Below, piece by piece: positions 1 through 5,182 of a DNA stretch of 5,182 nucleotides. Numbering within the stretch: position 1 is the first letter of the stretch; each line of letters opens with the position of its first letter. Source of the DNA: Flavobacteriaceae bacterium. Its GTDB lineage: Bacteria; Bacteroidota; Bacteroidia; Flavobacteriales; Flavobacteriaceae. The notes beneath the pieces are model-generated. The model was not told the origin of the DNA. It made no database searches and saw only the letters and a program-made list of their open reading frames with translations. Position numbers and translations under genes: made by a program. The stretch lies in the NCBI GenBank assembly GCA_023254815.1, contig JALRKI010000121.1:1-5182 (forward strand), read 5' to 3'.

Positions 1-117
1 TGGATCATGAGAAAGTATTTGGCCGATATGAATCCTGTAGAGGCAATGGAGTTTATCAACGAACGATTTAAGCAAACTCGAAATAACGAGGAGTTCTTGA
101 TTTCGATGAACGCCTAG
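1..117 (+). CDS. rho: Transcription termination factor Rho, C-terminal end (partial, 5' end outside window)
   Basis: Reading frame 1 is open from the first base and gives 38 residues before a TAG stop. The peptide starts WIMRKYLADMNPVEAMEFIN and ends in EEFLISMNA. This matches what I remember of the extreme C-terminus of Rho: E. coli Rho has a comparable W-I-L-R-K stretch, then an A-M-E-F segment and a T-x-x-N-(D/E)-(D/E)-F segment close to its end. Rho is a hexameric RNA-dependent ATPase/helicase that ends transcription at sites without an intrinsic hairpin. Only the tail of the RecA-like motor domain is visible; the RNA-binding and Walker motifs lie outside. The stop is followed within about 25 bp by a strong hairpin terminator shared with the converging rpsT gene. 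Identification rests on a short peptide, but the motif order is distinctive. Confidence 0.87.
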   Translation, partial: WIMRKYLADMNPVEAMEFINERFKQTRNNEEFLISMNA

Positions 118-140
118 AGGAATTATTAAAAAAGGGCAAC

Positions 141-176
141 AAAAAAAGGCGCTTATAAAAAGCGCCTTTTTTTTTT
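141..176. terminator. Bidirectional intrinsic terminator between rho (+) and rpsT (-)
   Basis: The 7-bp stem GGCGCTT (148-154) pairs perfectly with AAGCGCC (160-166) around a 5-nt loop. An A7 run lies on the left (141-147) and a T10 run on the right (167-176), so the structure has a U-tract in either direction. It sits between the TAG of the Rho-like gene and the stop codon of rpsT. It can therefore end both converging transcripts. Confidence 0.93.
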
Positions 177-190
177 ACTATAAACTTTTT

Positions 191-442
191 TTACAAAGCA
201 CTAACACGACGAGTCAATCCTGATTTCAAATTCGCCGCTTTATTGTCATGAATGATATTTTTCTTAGCTAATTTGTCTATTAGGGAAATAACAGATGGCA
301 ACATAGCTTGGGCTTCTGACTTATCAGTAAGCTCACGCAATTTCTTAATTGCATTTCGAGTTGTTTTGTGTTGATAACGATTGATCACACGTTTCTTCTC
401 GCTGCTGCGAATTCGTTTTAAAGCTGATTTATGATTTGCCAT
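191..442 (-). CDS. rpsT: 30S ribosomal protein S20
   Basis: This encodes an 83-residue, strongly basic protein. It begins MANHKSALKRIRSSEKKRVI, followed by N-R-Y-Q-H-K-T-T-R-N-A-I-K-K, and ends in A-A-N-L-K-S-G-L-T-R-R-V-S-A-L. The opening K-S-A-x-K-R-x-R and the closing N-K-A-A-N-x-K-S-x-L are hallmarks of bacterial S20. The length fits the family (E. coli S20 is 87 residues). S20 is an early-binding, three-helix protein that contacts 16S rRNA near the base of the small subunit. The ATG (440-442) has no Shine-Dalgarno sequence; the upstream bases are only A and T, as usual in Bacteroidota. The gene starts 18 nt after the tRNA-Glu 3' end and has no promoter of its own that I can see, so it is probably made on the tRNA transcript. 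It ends at the hairpin shared with the Rho-like gene. Confidence 0.97.
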   Translation of the reverse strand: MANHKSALKRIRSSEKKRVINRYQHKTTRNAIKKLRELTDKSEAQAMLPSVISLIDKLAKKNIIHDNKAANLKSGLTRRVSAL

Positions 443-460
443 AATATTTATATTTTTATG

Positions 461-532
461 TAGCCCGTAGGGGAATCGAACCCCTCTTACCAGGATGAAA
501 ACCTGGCGTCCTAACCGATAGACGAACGGGCC
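461..532 (-). tRNA. tRNA-Glu (anticodon UUC)
   Basis: The reverse complement folds into a complete 72-nt cloverleaf. It has a 7-bp acceptor stem (GGCCCGT with ACGGGCT), a D arm GTCTATCGGTTAGGAC, an anticodon arm CCAGG-TTTTCAT-CCTGG, a 4-nt variable loop TAAG and a T arm AGGGG-TTCGATT-CCCCT. The discriminator base is A. The anticodon is TTC, which reads GAA/GAG. CCA is not encoded: the bases after the discriminator read CAT, so RNase Z-type 3' processing and CCA addition are expected. The first acceptor pair is a G1-U72 wobble. It lies between proS and rpsT on the same strand, directly downstream of a Bacteroidota-type promoter. Confidence 0.97.
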
Positions 533-585
533 ATTAATTTCATTATTTCAAAACACCCCTAAAAGGTTTGTTTCTAACGCGGTGG

Positions 586-615
586 CAAAAATACAACTAT
601 TTTCATACGGTGCAA
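586..615 (-). promoter_or_regulatory. Bacteroidota-type promoter for the tRNA-Glu-rpsT transcript
   Basis: Read on the - strand, TATTTTTG (593 to 586) is an exact TAnnTTTG -7 box. TTG (615 to 613) lies 19 bp upstream, within the usual -33 spacing. The start of transcription would be near 578-581, leaving a 5' leader of just under 50 nt before the tRNA. The site also fits proS ending at 644 without a clear GC-rich terminator. Partial read-through from proS cannot be excluded. Confidence 0.75.
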
Positions 616-620
616 TAGTT
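595..620. repeat. Inverted repeat overlapping the tRNA-Glu-rpsT promoter
   Basis: AACTATT (595-601) is the exact reverse complement of AATAGTT (614-620), with a 12-nt spacer. It covers the promoter spacer and touches the -33 TTG. On the - strand the second arm is followed by GTATTTTTG, so it could also be a weak, AT-rich hairpin downstream of proS. With only one G-C pair in the stem it would be a poor terminator. A regulatory role is unproven. Confidence 0.4.
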
Positions 621-643
621 GATTGATATTTTTAAAGAATATA

Positions 644-2122
644 CTAATATGCCTTGGCGAACAACACACGCTGGTTTGAAGGCTTTCCTGAAAAGACACA
701 AAAGCCTGGTTCCTGCTGATTTTCAAGAGGAATACAACGAATGGTAGCTTTTGTCAACGCTTTGATTTCGGCTTCAGTTTCCTCTGTACCGTCCCAATGA
801 GCGGAAACAAAGCCAGTTTTTTCTTCAATTGTGGACTTAAATTCTTCAAAGGTATCTACTTTGGTAGTGTGTTTTGCTCGAAAATCTAAAGACCGTTGGA
901 ACAAATTAAATTGAATATTTTCCAAGGTAGAAACTATCACTTCTTCAATCCCTTTTATAGGGTAAATGTTTTTTTCGAGTGTATCGCGTCGAGCCAATTC
1001 AACCGTACTCTCGTTCAAATCTTTTGGTCCAATGGCCAGCCTAATTGGGATACCTTGTAACTCGTATTGCGCAAATTTTGCTCCAGGTCTCATAGTATCT
1101 CTGTTGTCGTATTTAACCGAAATTCCTTTCTTAACTAAATCTTCTACCAATAGTAAGGCAATCTTGTCAATTTGTTCCAATTGCTCAGTACCCTTATAAA
1201 TTGGGACAATCACCACTTGAATAGGGGCTAATTTTGGAGGAAGTACCAATCCAAAATCGTCACTATGTGTCATCACCAATGCGCCCATTAAACGGGTGGA
1301 CACACCCCAAGAAGTTGCCCAAACGTATTCCTGTTTACCTTCTTTGGTGGTGAATTTAACGTCAAAGGCCTTGGCAAAATTCTGGCCTAAAAAATGAGAA
1401 GTTCCAGCTTGCAGGGCCTTTCCATCTTGCATCAGGGCCTCTATGCAATAGGTTTCTTCCGCTCCGGCGAATCGCTCGCTAGGTGTTTTTTTTCCTTTAA
1501 TGACTGGAATAGCCATAAAATTTTCCACAAAATTGGCGTAAACGTTGGTCATTTGAATCGTTTCTTCTATGGCTTCAGCTTTTGATTCGTGAGCCGTATG
1601 ACCTTCCTGCCACAAGAATTCAGCAGTTCTTAAAAAAAGTCGGGTTCTCATTTCCCAGCGCACTACATTGGCCCATTGATTAATCAAAATAGGCAAATCC
1701 CGGTAAGACTGAATCCAACCCTTGTAGGTGCTCCAAATAATAGCTTCACTTGTGGGTCTAACAACTAATTCCTCTTCAAGTTTTGCATTAGGGTCTACTC
1801 TCAATTTGCCTGGATTATCAGGATCACTTTGCAACCTATAATGTGTTACTACAGCACATTCCTTTGCAAAACCTTCGGCATTTTTTTCCTCAGCTTCAAA
1901 TAAACTTTTTGGAACAAAAAGTGGAAAATAGGCATTTTGATGGCCTGTTGCCTTAAACATTTTATCCAGTTGAGCTTGCATTTTTTCCCAAATAGCATAC
2001 CCATATGGTTTGATTACCATACACCCCCTCACGGCAGAGTTTTCGGCTAAATCCGCTTGAACAACCAATTCGTTATACCATTTGGAGTAATCTTCGGATC
2101 TAGGAGTAATTTTTTTTTCCAT
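644..2122 (-). CDS. proS: Proline-tRNA ligase (archaeal/eukaryote-like ProRS)
   Basis: This encodes a 492-residue class II aminoacyl-tRNA synthetase that joins proline to tRNA-Pro in the cytoplasm using ATP. Motif 1 surrounds Y65-F-P-L-F-V-P. Motif 2 runs from V-R-P-T-S-E (121-126) through R-T-R-L-F-L-R-T-A-E-F-L-W-Q-E-G-H (159-175). Motif 3 is G-V-S-T-R-L-M-G-A-L-V-M-T-H-S-D-D (273-289), with R277. The anticodon-binding domain spans about 300-400 and the ProRS C-terminal domain about 420-492, ending in Tyr. In Thermus ProRS the terminal Tyr reaches into the active site. The short distance between motifs 2 and 3 leaves no room for the editing insertion of the E. coli-type enzyme. I chose the ATG at 2120-2122 because M-E-K-K-I-T-P-R-S-E-D-Y-S-K-W-Y is the usual start. 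A longer frame from TTG at 2200 would run through the promoter. Only two Cys (463, 475) remain in the C-terminal zinc-site region. Confidence 0.97.
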   Translation of the reverse strand: MEKKITPRSEDYSKWYNELVVQADLAENSAVRGCMVIKPYGYAIWEKMQAQLDKMFKATGHQNAYFPLFVPKSLFEAEEKNAEGFAKECAVVTHYRLQSDPDNPGKLRVDPNAKLEEELVVRPTSEAIIWSTYKGWIQSYRDLPILINQWANVVRWEMRTRLFLRTAEFLWQEGHTAHESKAEAIEETIQMTNVYANFVENFMAIPVIKGKKTPSERFAGAEETYCIEALMQDGKALQAGTSHFLGQNFAKAFDVKFTTKEGKQEYVWATSWGVSTRLMGALVMTHSDDFGLVLPPKLAPIQVVIVPIYKGTEQLEQIDKIALLLVEDLVKKGISVKYDNRDTMRPGAKFAQYELQGIPIRLAIGPKDLNESTVELARRDTLEKNIYPIKGIEEVIVSTLENIQFNLFQRSLDFRAKHTTKVDTFEEFKSTIEEKTGFVSAHWDGTEETEAEIKALTKATIRCIPLENQQEPGFCVFSGKPSNQRVLFAKAY

Positions 2123-2161
2123 AAAAATATTTTGGCACAGATGTTGTAAAACTATAACCGG

Positions 2162-2182
2162 ATAGTTAGCAAAACTAACTAT
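2162..2182. repeat. Perfect 8-bp inverted repeat across the divergent promoters
   Basis: ATAGTTAG (2162-2169) is the exact reverse complement of CTAACTAT (2175-2182), with the 5-nt spacer CAAAA. It covers the whole proS -7 box and the first bases of the -7-like box facing the lipoprotein gene. Its centre (2172) is not midway between the two boxes, so it is not just a by-product of two mirrored promoters. It could be an operator for a dimeric regulator, but no regulator gene is in the window. Confidence 0.5.
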
Positions 2183-2200
2183 TTTTGGAATGTTCAACAA
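2170..2200 (-). promoter_or_regulatory. Probable proS promoter
   Basis: On the - strand TAGTTTTG (2177 to 2170) fits the -7 pattern TAnnTTTG. Two TTG triplets lie upstream at 2200-2198 (20-bp spacer) and 2197-2195 (17-bp spacer); either could act as the -33 element. Transcription would start near 2162-2165, about 40 nt before the proS ATG. This supports the ATG at 2122 over the TTG at 2200, which would lie upstream of the transcript. Confidence 0.65.
2180..2187 (+). promoter_or_regulatory. Candidate -7 box for the lipoprotein-OmpP1 unit
   Basis: TATTTTTG is an exact TAnnTTTG match on the + strand, 27 bp before the lipoprotein ATG, which implies a leader of about 20 nt. No TTG lies at the usual 17-23 bp upstream; the nearest (2144-2146) is 33 bp away. 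The promoter would be weak or need an activator, possibly through the overlapping inverted repeat. Confidence 0.5.
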
Positions 2201-2214
2201 TTAAAATTGAATCT

Positions 2215-3417
2215 ATGCGACTTCTTATCTCACTTCGACAAATACAGATTTTAGGAACAGGTATTTTAATGAGCACAGCCATGAGTTGTGGATCATTTCA
2301 ATATGCTGGATCAATGAATGATGACATCTATGATGACAGGACAACCGAAGTAGTTTACAATCAAGAAGTCACTAAAGAGAATACCACCTCAGAAAATGTA
2401 GGCAAGGATAACAGCAATGGTTATTACACTAACCAACTGAAAGAATTGGCAGCTTCTTACGATACTGAGAGTGAGGTTATCACAAATGTCGATGATTACT
2501 CTAGTGAGAATTATGATGATAATGAGGAAAGTCAGTACAATTATGGTGGATGGGGTCAAGAAAGCGAAGAAGTCCATGTCACTATTTACCACGATTTTGG
2601 ATACAGTCCTTATTGGAGACCCTATTACTACAGACCTTGGAATTGGTCTATTGGTTTTGGCAATTGGAACTACTATTACGGATACAATTATTGGGGTCCT
2701 GGTTTTTACCCCTATGAGCCTTGGTATTATCCCTATTACTATGGCGGGTATTACGGTTATCCCTACGGTCATCCATATTATTCATATCCCCATTATGGGA
2801 ATTATTACAATGGCCATTATTATGGCGGGCATGATGTGGTGCTAGTGAATGGTCATCGGGGTGGCAGAGGTGCTAGCAATAATGGACTTTTAAGCGCCTC
2901 CAGTCGCGAAAGCCTACAAAGAACAATGAATCGCTCAACAAGAGGTACGAAATCCACCTCCTTAAATACGAGACCAACATCTAGCTTGTTCAATAGTGTA
3001 AATCGCCCAAGTCAGGAAGACTCAAATGCACGTCCTCTTGGAAATTCCCGACCTTCTAATTCTGTTCGGCCAAATGTGTCAAGACCCAGTTCTTCACAAC
3101 CAAATGTAACACGACCAGTCAATTCGTCTCGCCCAACCTCAGTTCGACCAAATAATTCTAGTAGCCCAAGAGTTAACCAGTCGTCAAGTAGAAGAGTTAT
3201 TAAAGACAGTCCTGCGAGTGCAAACAATACTAGACCAATGGAATCATCGAGACCTGTGACACCTGCAGTGGAGACCTCAAAGTTCCGCCCATCTTCGAAT
3301 AATTCAAACGTCAACTATTCAAGATCGAACAACTCATCGGGAAATACCTCAACCAGAACGACATCTTCTTCGTCAAGGGAAACATCTAGCAGCAACAGAA
3401 GACGAGGTAACAACTAA
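2215..3417 (+). CDS. Probable lipoprotein with Tyr/Gly/Pro-rich and Arg-Pro/Ser/Asn-rich regions, function unknown
   Basis: I do not recognise a functional family for this 400-residue protein. The N-terminus has a basic start (R2, R8), a hydrophobic stretch (about 10-23) and T-A-M-S-C with Cys25 as a plausible lipobox cysteine, so export and lipidation are likely. No S-(D/E)3 or K-(D/E)2 surface-export signal follows the Cys, which suggests a periplasm-facing anchor. Residues 26-120 are acidic (about 23 Asp/Glu against 4 Lys/Arg). Residues 108-206 hold about 32 Tyr and 7 Trp with Gly, Pro and His. Residues 219-400 are Ser/Asn/Thr-rich and basic, with many Arg-Pro pairs and an R-R-R-G-N-N end. 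The second and third segments look disordered or repetitive. I chose ATG 2215 because it gives a clean signal peptide; a TTG at 2185 in the same frame overlaps the promoter. The stop is 39 nt before the OmpP1/FadL-like gene, suggesting an operon. Confidence 0.85.
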   Translation: MRLLISLRQIQILGTGILMSTAMSCGSFQYAGSMNDDIYDDRTTEVVYNQEVTKENTTSENVGKDNSNGYYTNQLKELAASYDTESEVITNVDDYSSENYDDNEESQYNYGGWGQESEEVHVTIYHDFGYSPYWRPYYYRPWNWSIGFGNWNYYYGYNYWGPGFYPYEPWYYPYYYGGYYGYPYGHPYYSYPHYGNYYNGHYYGGHDVVLVNGHRGGRGASNNGLLSASSRESLQRTMNRSTRGTKSTSLNTRPTSSLFNSVNRPSQEDSNARPLGNSRPSNSVRPNVSRPSSSQPNVTRPVNSSRPTSVRPNNSSSPRVNQSSSRRVIKDSPASANNTRPMESSRPVTPAVETSKFRPSSNNSNVNYSRSNNSSGNTSTRTTSSSSRETSSSNRRRGNN

Positions 3418-3456
3418 ACCGTTTGTTTAACTTTTTTAACAACAAATATTTTCTTT

Positions 3457-5001
3457 ATGAAAAAAATTTCCTTTTTCTTAATGCTCCAATTTTTTGTTCA
3501 ACTACTTTCTGCTCAAGATATAACAGATGCTGTCCGATATGGTTTTAATCAAATTCAAGGTACTGCTCGCTTTCAATCTCTTGGCGGAGCTTTTGGTGCG
3601 CTGGGAGGGGATTTGTCGGCTGTGAATGTCAATCCTGCAGGCTCAGCTATTTTTTCAAAGTCCTATGTTTCTGGCACTCTAAGTAGCAATAGGTTTAAAA
3701 ACACAACAAACTATTTCAACTCAGCTGTCAAAAACAATGATGGCAACATCGGATTCGACCAACTCGGAGCTGCATTTGTTTTTAACAACACCAACATGAA
3801 TTCCAAAGTCAAAAGATTTGCTCTAAGCCTAGTATATGACAGAGCCCAAAAGATGGATAATTCATTTCATGCACGGGGTACATCAAACCAATCCATTGAC
3901 CGATATTTTCTAGCCAATGCTCAAGGTCTTGAGTTGAATACTATTTCTTCATATCCCAATGAAACACTGACTCAAGCCTACAATTATATTGGTGCAAATT
4001 ACGGGTTTAGCAATCAACAAGCCTTTTTGGGGTACGAGAGTTATATTTTGGAACCCAATAGTTATGATGACAACAACACCATGTACTATTCTAACATTGC
4101 TTCTGGTTCTTTTGATCAGTCATTCACCTATGACACTTCAGACTACAATGGAAAGTTAGGAATAAACTTGGCCATGCAGTACGAAGAAAAACTATACTTA
4201 GGTTTGAATTTGAACGCTCATACGATTGAATTTCGAAAATCAACCTTTATGAAAGAAACTAACAGTAATCCTGGCTCATTGATCAATACTGTTGAGTTTT
4301 CAAATGATTTGTCCGTTACCGGAAGCGGATTTTCATTTCAACTGGGCGGAATTTATAAAGTCAATCCATCGATAAGACTTGGGCTGACATATGATTCTCC
4401 AACTTGGTATACGATTACTGAAGAAAGCACCCAATCTATATTTACTCGAAGTACTGACGGTATTTTGTTTGATGACGGCAGCGTGGATTATAATTTCTCA
4501 GTTGACCCTAATTCAGTAAATGTCTATCCAGAGTACCGACTCGAAACCCCTGGTAGAGTAACCGCTAGTGGCGCTTTAATTTTAGGGAAAATTGGATTGA
4601 TTAGTATTGATTATTCTCTCAAGGACTATTCAAATACCAAATTTCGGCCCGTTAAAGACAGCTATTTTGCTGCTCAAAACGAAATTATGAGCAATGCTCT
4701 GACCTCTGCTCAGACCTTTCGACTAGGTGGTGAATTTAGAGTTGAACGGTTCAGTGTCAGAGGGGGGTACGCCTTGGTCGAATCGCCATACCTCAACAAG
4801 GCTATCATGGATGATTCATCGACCATTTCTTTTGGATTGGGTTACAACTTTGGCAATACACGGTTAGATTTGTCATATTCTACCTTTGAGCAAAATCGAA
4901 CCAATCAACTGTATCAAGTGGGAACGACTGATTCTGCTCCGTTGGCTGGCATCCAAAGTAAGAACAACAATATTTTTCTAACCTTAGGATTTAATTTGTA
5001 A
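3457..5001 (+). CDS. Outer-membrane beta-barrel protein, OmpP1/FadL family
   Basis: This encodes 514 residues with a signal peptide (M-K-K-I, then a hydrophobic stretch to about 17, with cleavage near S-A-Q-D, 18-21). The mature N-terminus carries G-T-A-R-F-Q-S-L-G-G-A-F-G-A-L-G-G-D (35-52) and N-P-A-G (59-62). This is the hatch-region signature of FadL-type transporters. The rest alternates polar and hydrophobic residues, as beta-strands do. One stretch, P304-S-I-R-L-G-L-T-Y-D-S-P-T-W-Y (304-318), is typical of the family. The last strand, N-I-F-L-T-L-G-F-N-L, suits recognition by the BAM assembly machinery. FadL proteins pass long-chain fatty acids or other hydrophobic compounds across the outer membrane. 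Substrate here cannot be told, and some Bacteroidota members may serve other roles. No Shine-Dalgarno sequence or separate promoter is visible in the 39 nt before the ATG, so it is probably co-transcribed with the lipoprotein gene. A strong terminator follows at once. Confidence 0.9.
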   Translation: MKKISFFLMLQFFVQLLSAQDITDAVRYGFNQIQGTARFQSLGGAFGALGGDLSAVNVNPAGSAIFSKSYVSGTLSSNRFKNTTNYFNSAVKNNDGNIGFDQLGAAFVFNNTNMNSKVKRFALSLVYDRAQKMDNSFHARGTSNQSIDRYFLANAQGLELNTISSYPNETLTQAYNYIGANYGFSNQQAFLGYESYILEPNSYDDNNTMYYSNIASGSFDQSFTYDTSDYNGKLGINLAMQYEEKLYLGLNLNAHTIEFRKSTFMKETNSNPGSLINTVEFSNDLSVTGSGFSFQLGGIYKVNPSIRLGLTYDSPTWYTITEESTQSIFTRSTDGILFDDGSVDYNFSVDPNSVNVYPEYRLETPGRVTASGALILGKIGLISIDYSLKDYSNTKFRPVKDSYFAAQNEIMSNALTSAQTFRLGGEFRVERFSVRGGYALVESPYLNKAIMDDSSTISFGLGYNFGNTRLDLSYSTFEQNRTNQLYQVGTTDSAPLAGIQSKNNNIFLTLGFNL

Positions 5002-5028
5002 AAAAAGGCCTGATTTTCAGGCCTTTTT
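5002..5028. terminator. Bidirectional intrinsic terminator after the OmpP1/FadL-like gene
   Basis: GGCCTGA (5007-5013) pairs perfectly with TCAGGCC (5017-5023) around the loop TTT. Flanking A5 (5002-5006) and T5 (5024-5028) can extend the stem or act as U-tracts in either direction. It starts right after the OmpP1 stop codon and lies 3 bp from the stop of the converging gene at the right edge, so it probably serves both. Confidence 0.92.
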
Positions 5029-5031
5029 AAT

Positions 5032-5182
5032 TTATCTTTTGAGGGTGAAATGTGCTCTAAACTCCTTGAGTTCATCTGTGTTTGGATCTCTATAATTTAC
5101 TGTAAACCAGTAATCACTCGAAGGCATCAATTCACCATTGTACGTTCCATCCCATCCTCTACTCTGTGGTCTTATCTCTTTG
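5032..5182 (-). CDS. Type IX secretion cargo, C-terminal type B sorting domain (partial, 5' end outside window)
   Basis: The frame is open from the right edge to a TAA at 5034-5032 and gives 49 complete residues. They include R-G-W-D-G-T-Y-N-G-E-L-M-P-S-S-D-Y-W-F-T-V-N-Y, followed by an acidic turn and F-R-A-H-F-T-L-K-R at the very end. W-D-G-x-Y-N-G-x-x-x-P-S-x-D-Y-W-F and the final F-x-x-H-F-x-L-K-R are the signature of the gliding-motility-associated C-terminal domain. That domain directs proteins through the type IX secretion system of Bacteroidota. The functional part of the protein lies outside the window, so its activity cannot be stated. It is probably a large secreted or surface protein. 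The gene converges on the OmpP1/FadL-like gene and shares its terminator. Confidence 0.92.
   Translation of the reverse strand, partial: KEIRPQSRGWDGTYNGELMPSSDYWFTVNYRDPNTDELKEFRAHFTLKR

Noticed and set aside
966..1585. Two short + strand open frames inside proS
   Set aside because: They lie wholly within the conserved antisense ProRS coding sequence and show no recognisable motif or start context.
2123..2200. Extension of proS by 26 codons to a TTG start at 2200
   Set aside because: The extra peptide does not resemble ProRS, it would overlap the probable promoter, and the ATG at 2122 gives the usual start and length.
2198..2209. Small hairpin CAATT/AATTG just before the lipoprotein ATG
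   Set aside because: A 5-bp AT-rich stem with a 2-nt loop is unlikely to be stable; it is common by chance in this composition.
2185..2214. Extension of the lipoprotein by 10 codons to a TTG start at 2185
   Set aside because: The TTG lies inside the -7-like box, and the added residues would put an acidic, polar segment before the signal peptide.
2389..2845. Two long open frames (one antisense, one + strand in another frame) rich in Ile/Val/Met
   Set aside because: Both arise from reading the Tyr-rich (TAT/TAC) and acidic codons in the wrong frame. They are low-complexity and lack start signals.
3012..3314. Antisense open frame over the Arg-Pro tract
   Set aside because: It is a mirror of the Ser/Arg/Pro codons of the lipoprotein, with no independent support.
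3418..3456. Possible hairpin or promoter between the lipoprotein and OmpP1-like genes
   Set aside because: The TTGTT/AACAA arms are AT-rich and imperfectly placed, and no TAnnTTTG box is present.
1..5182. CRISPR array, insertion sequence, phage or defence genes
   Set aside because: No spaced direct repeats, transposase-like frames or terminal inverted repeats were seen. Every long frame is accounted for by the listed genes.

Overview
The window looks like AT-rich chromosomal DNA of a Bacteroidota bacterium, most likely a flavobacterium. Four things point there. A partial gene at the right edge ends in a type B type IX secretion sorting domain. Promoter-like sites fit the Bacteroidota pattern (TTG, about 17-23 bp, TAnnTTTG). 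None of the start codons has a Shine-Dalgarno sequence. The proline-tRNA ligase is the archaeal/eukaryote-like form at the length usual for this phylum.

Left part (1-2122): the last 38 codons of a Rho-like gene enter from the left on the + strand and meet a strong hairpin terminator. On the - strand, in transcription order, come proS (2122 to 644), tRNA-Glu(UUC) (532 to 461) and rpsT (442 to 191). A good Bacteroidota-type promoter sits just upstream of the tRNA. Only 18 nt separate the tRNA from the rpsT start. This is a translation block: an aminoacyl-tRNA ligase, a tRNA and a small-subunit ribosomal protein.

Middle (2123-2214): a compact divergent promoter region between proS and the + strand genes. 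Two -7-like boxes lie back to back over a perfect 8-bp inverted repeat, and the hexamer AACTAT/ATAGTT occurs three times in 33 bp.

Right part (2215-5182): two + strand genes 39 nt apart are probably co-transcribed. The first encodes a 400-residue probable lipoprotein of unknown function, with an acidic N-terminal part, a Tyr/Gly/Pro/Trp-rich middle and a basic Ser/Asn/Arg-Pro tail. The second encodes a 514-residue outer-membrane beta-barrel of the OmpP1/FadL family. A bidirectional hairpin terminator follows. The 3' end of a - strand gene for a type IX secretion cargo runs off the right edge.

I see no mobile element, CRISPR array, phage gene or defence system. Most of the window is ordinary housekeeping. 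The least understood parts are the three-segment lipoprotein and its link to the FadL-like porin, the divergent promoter palindrome, and the tRNA-rpsT junction.
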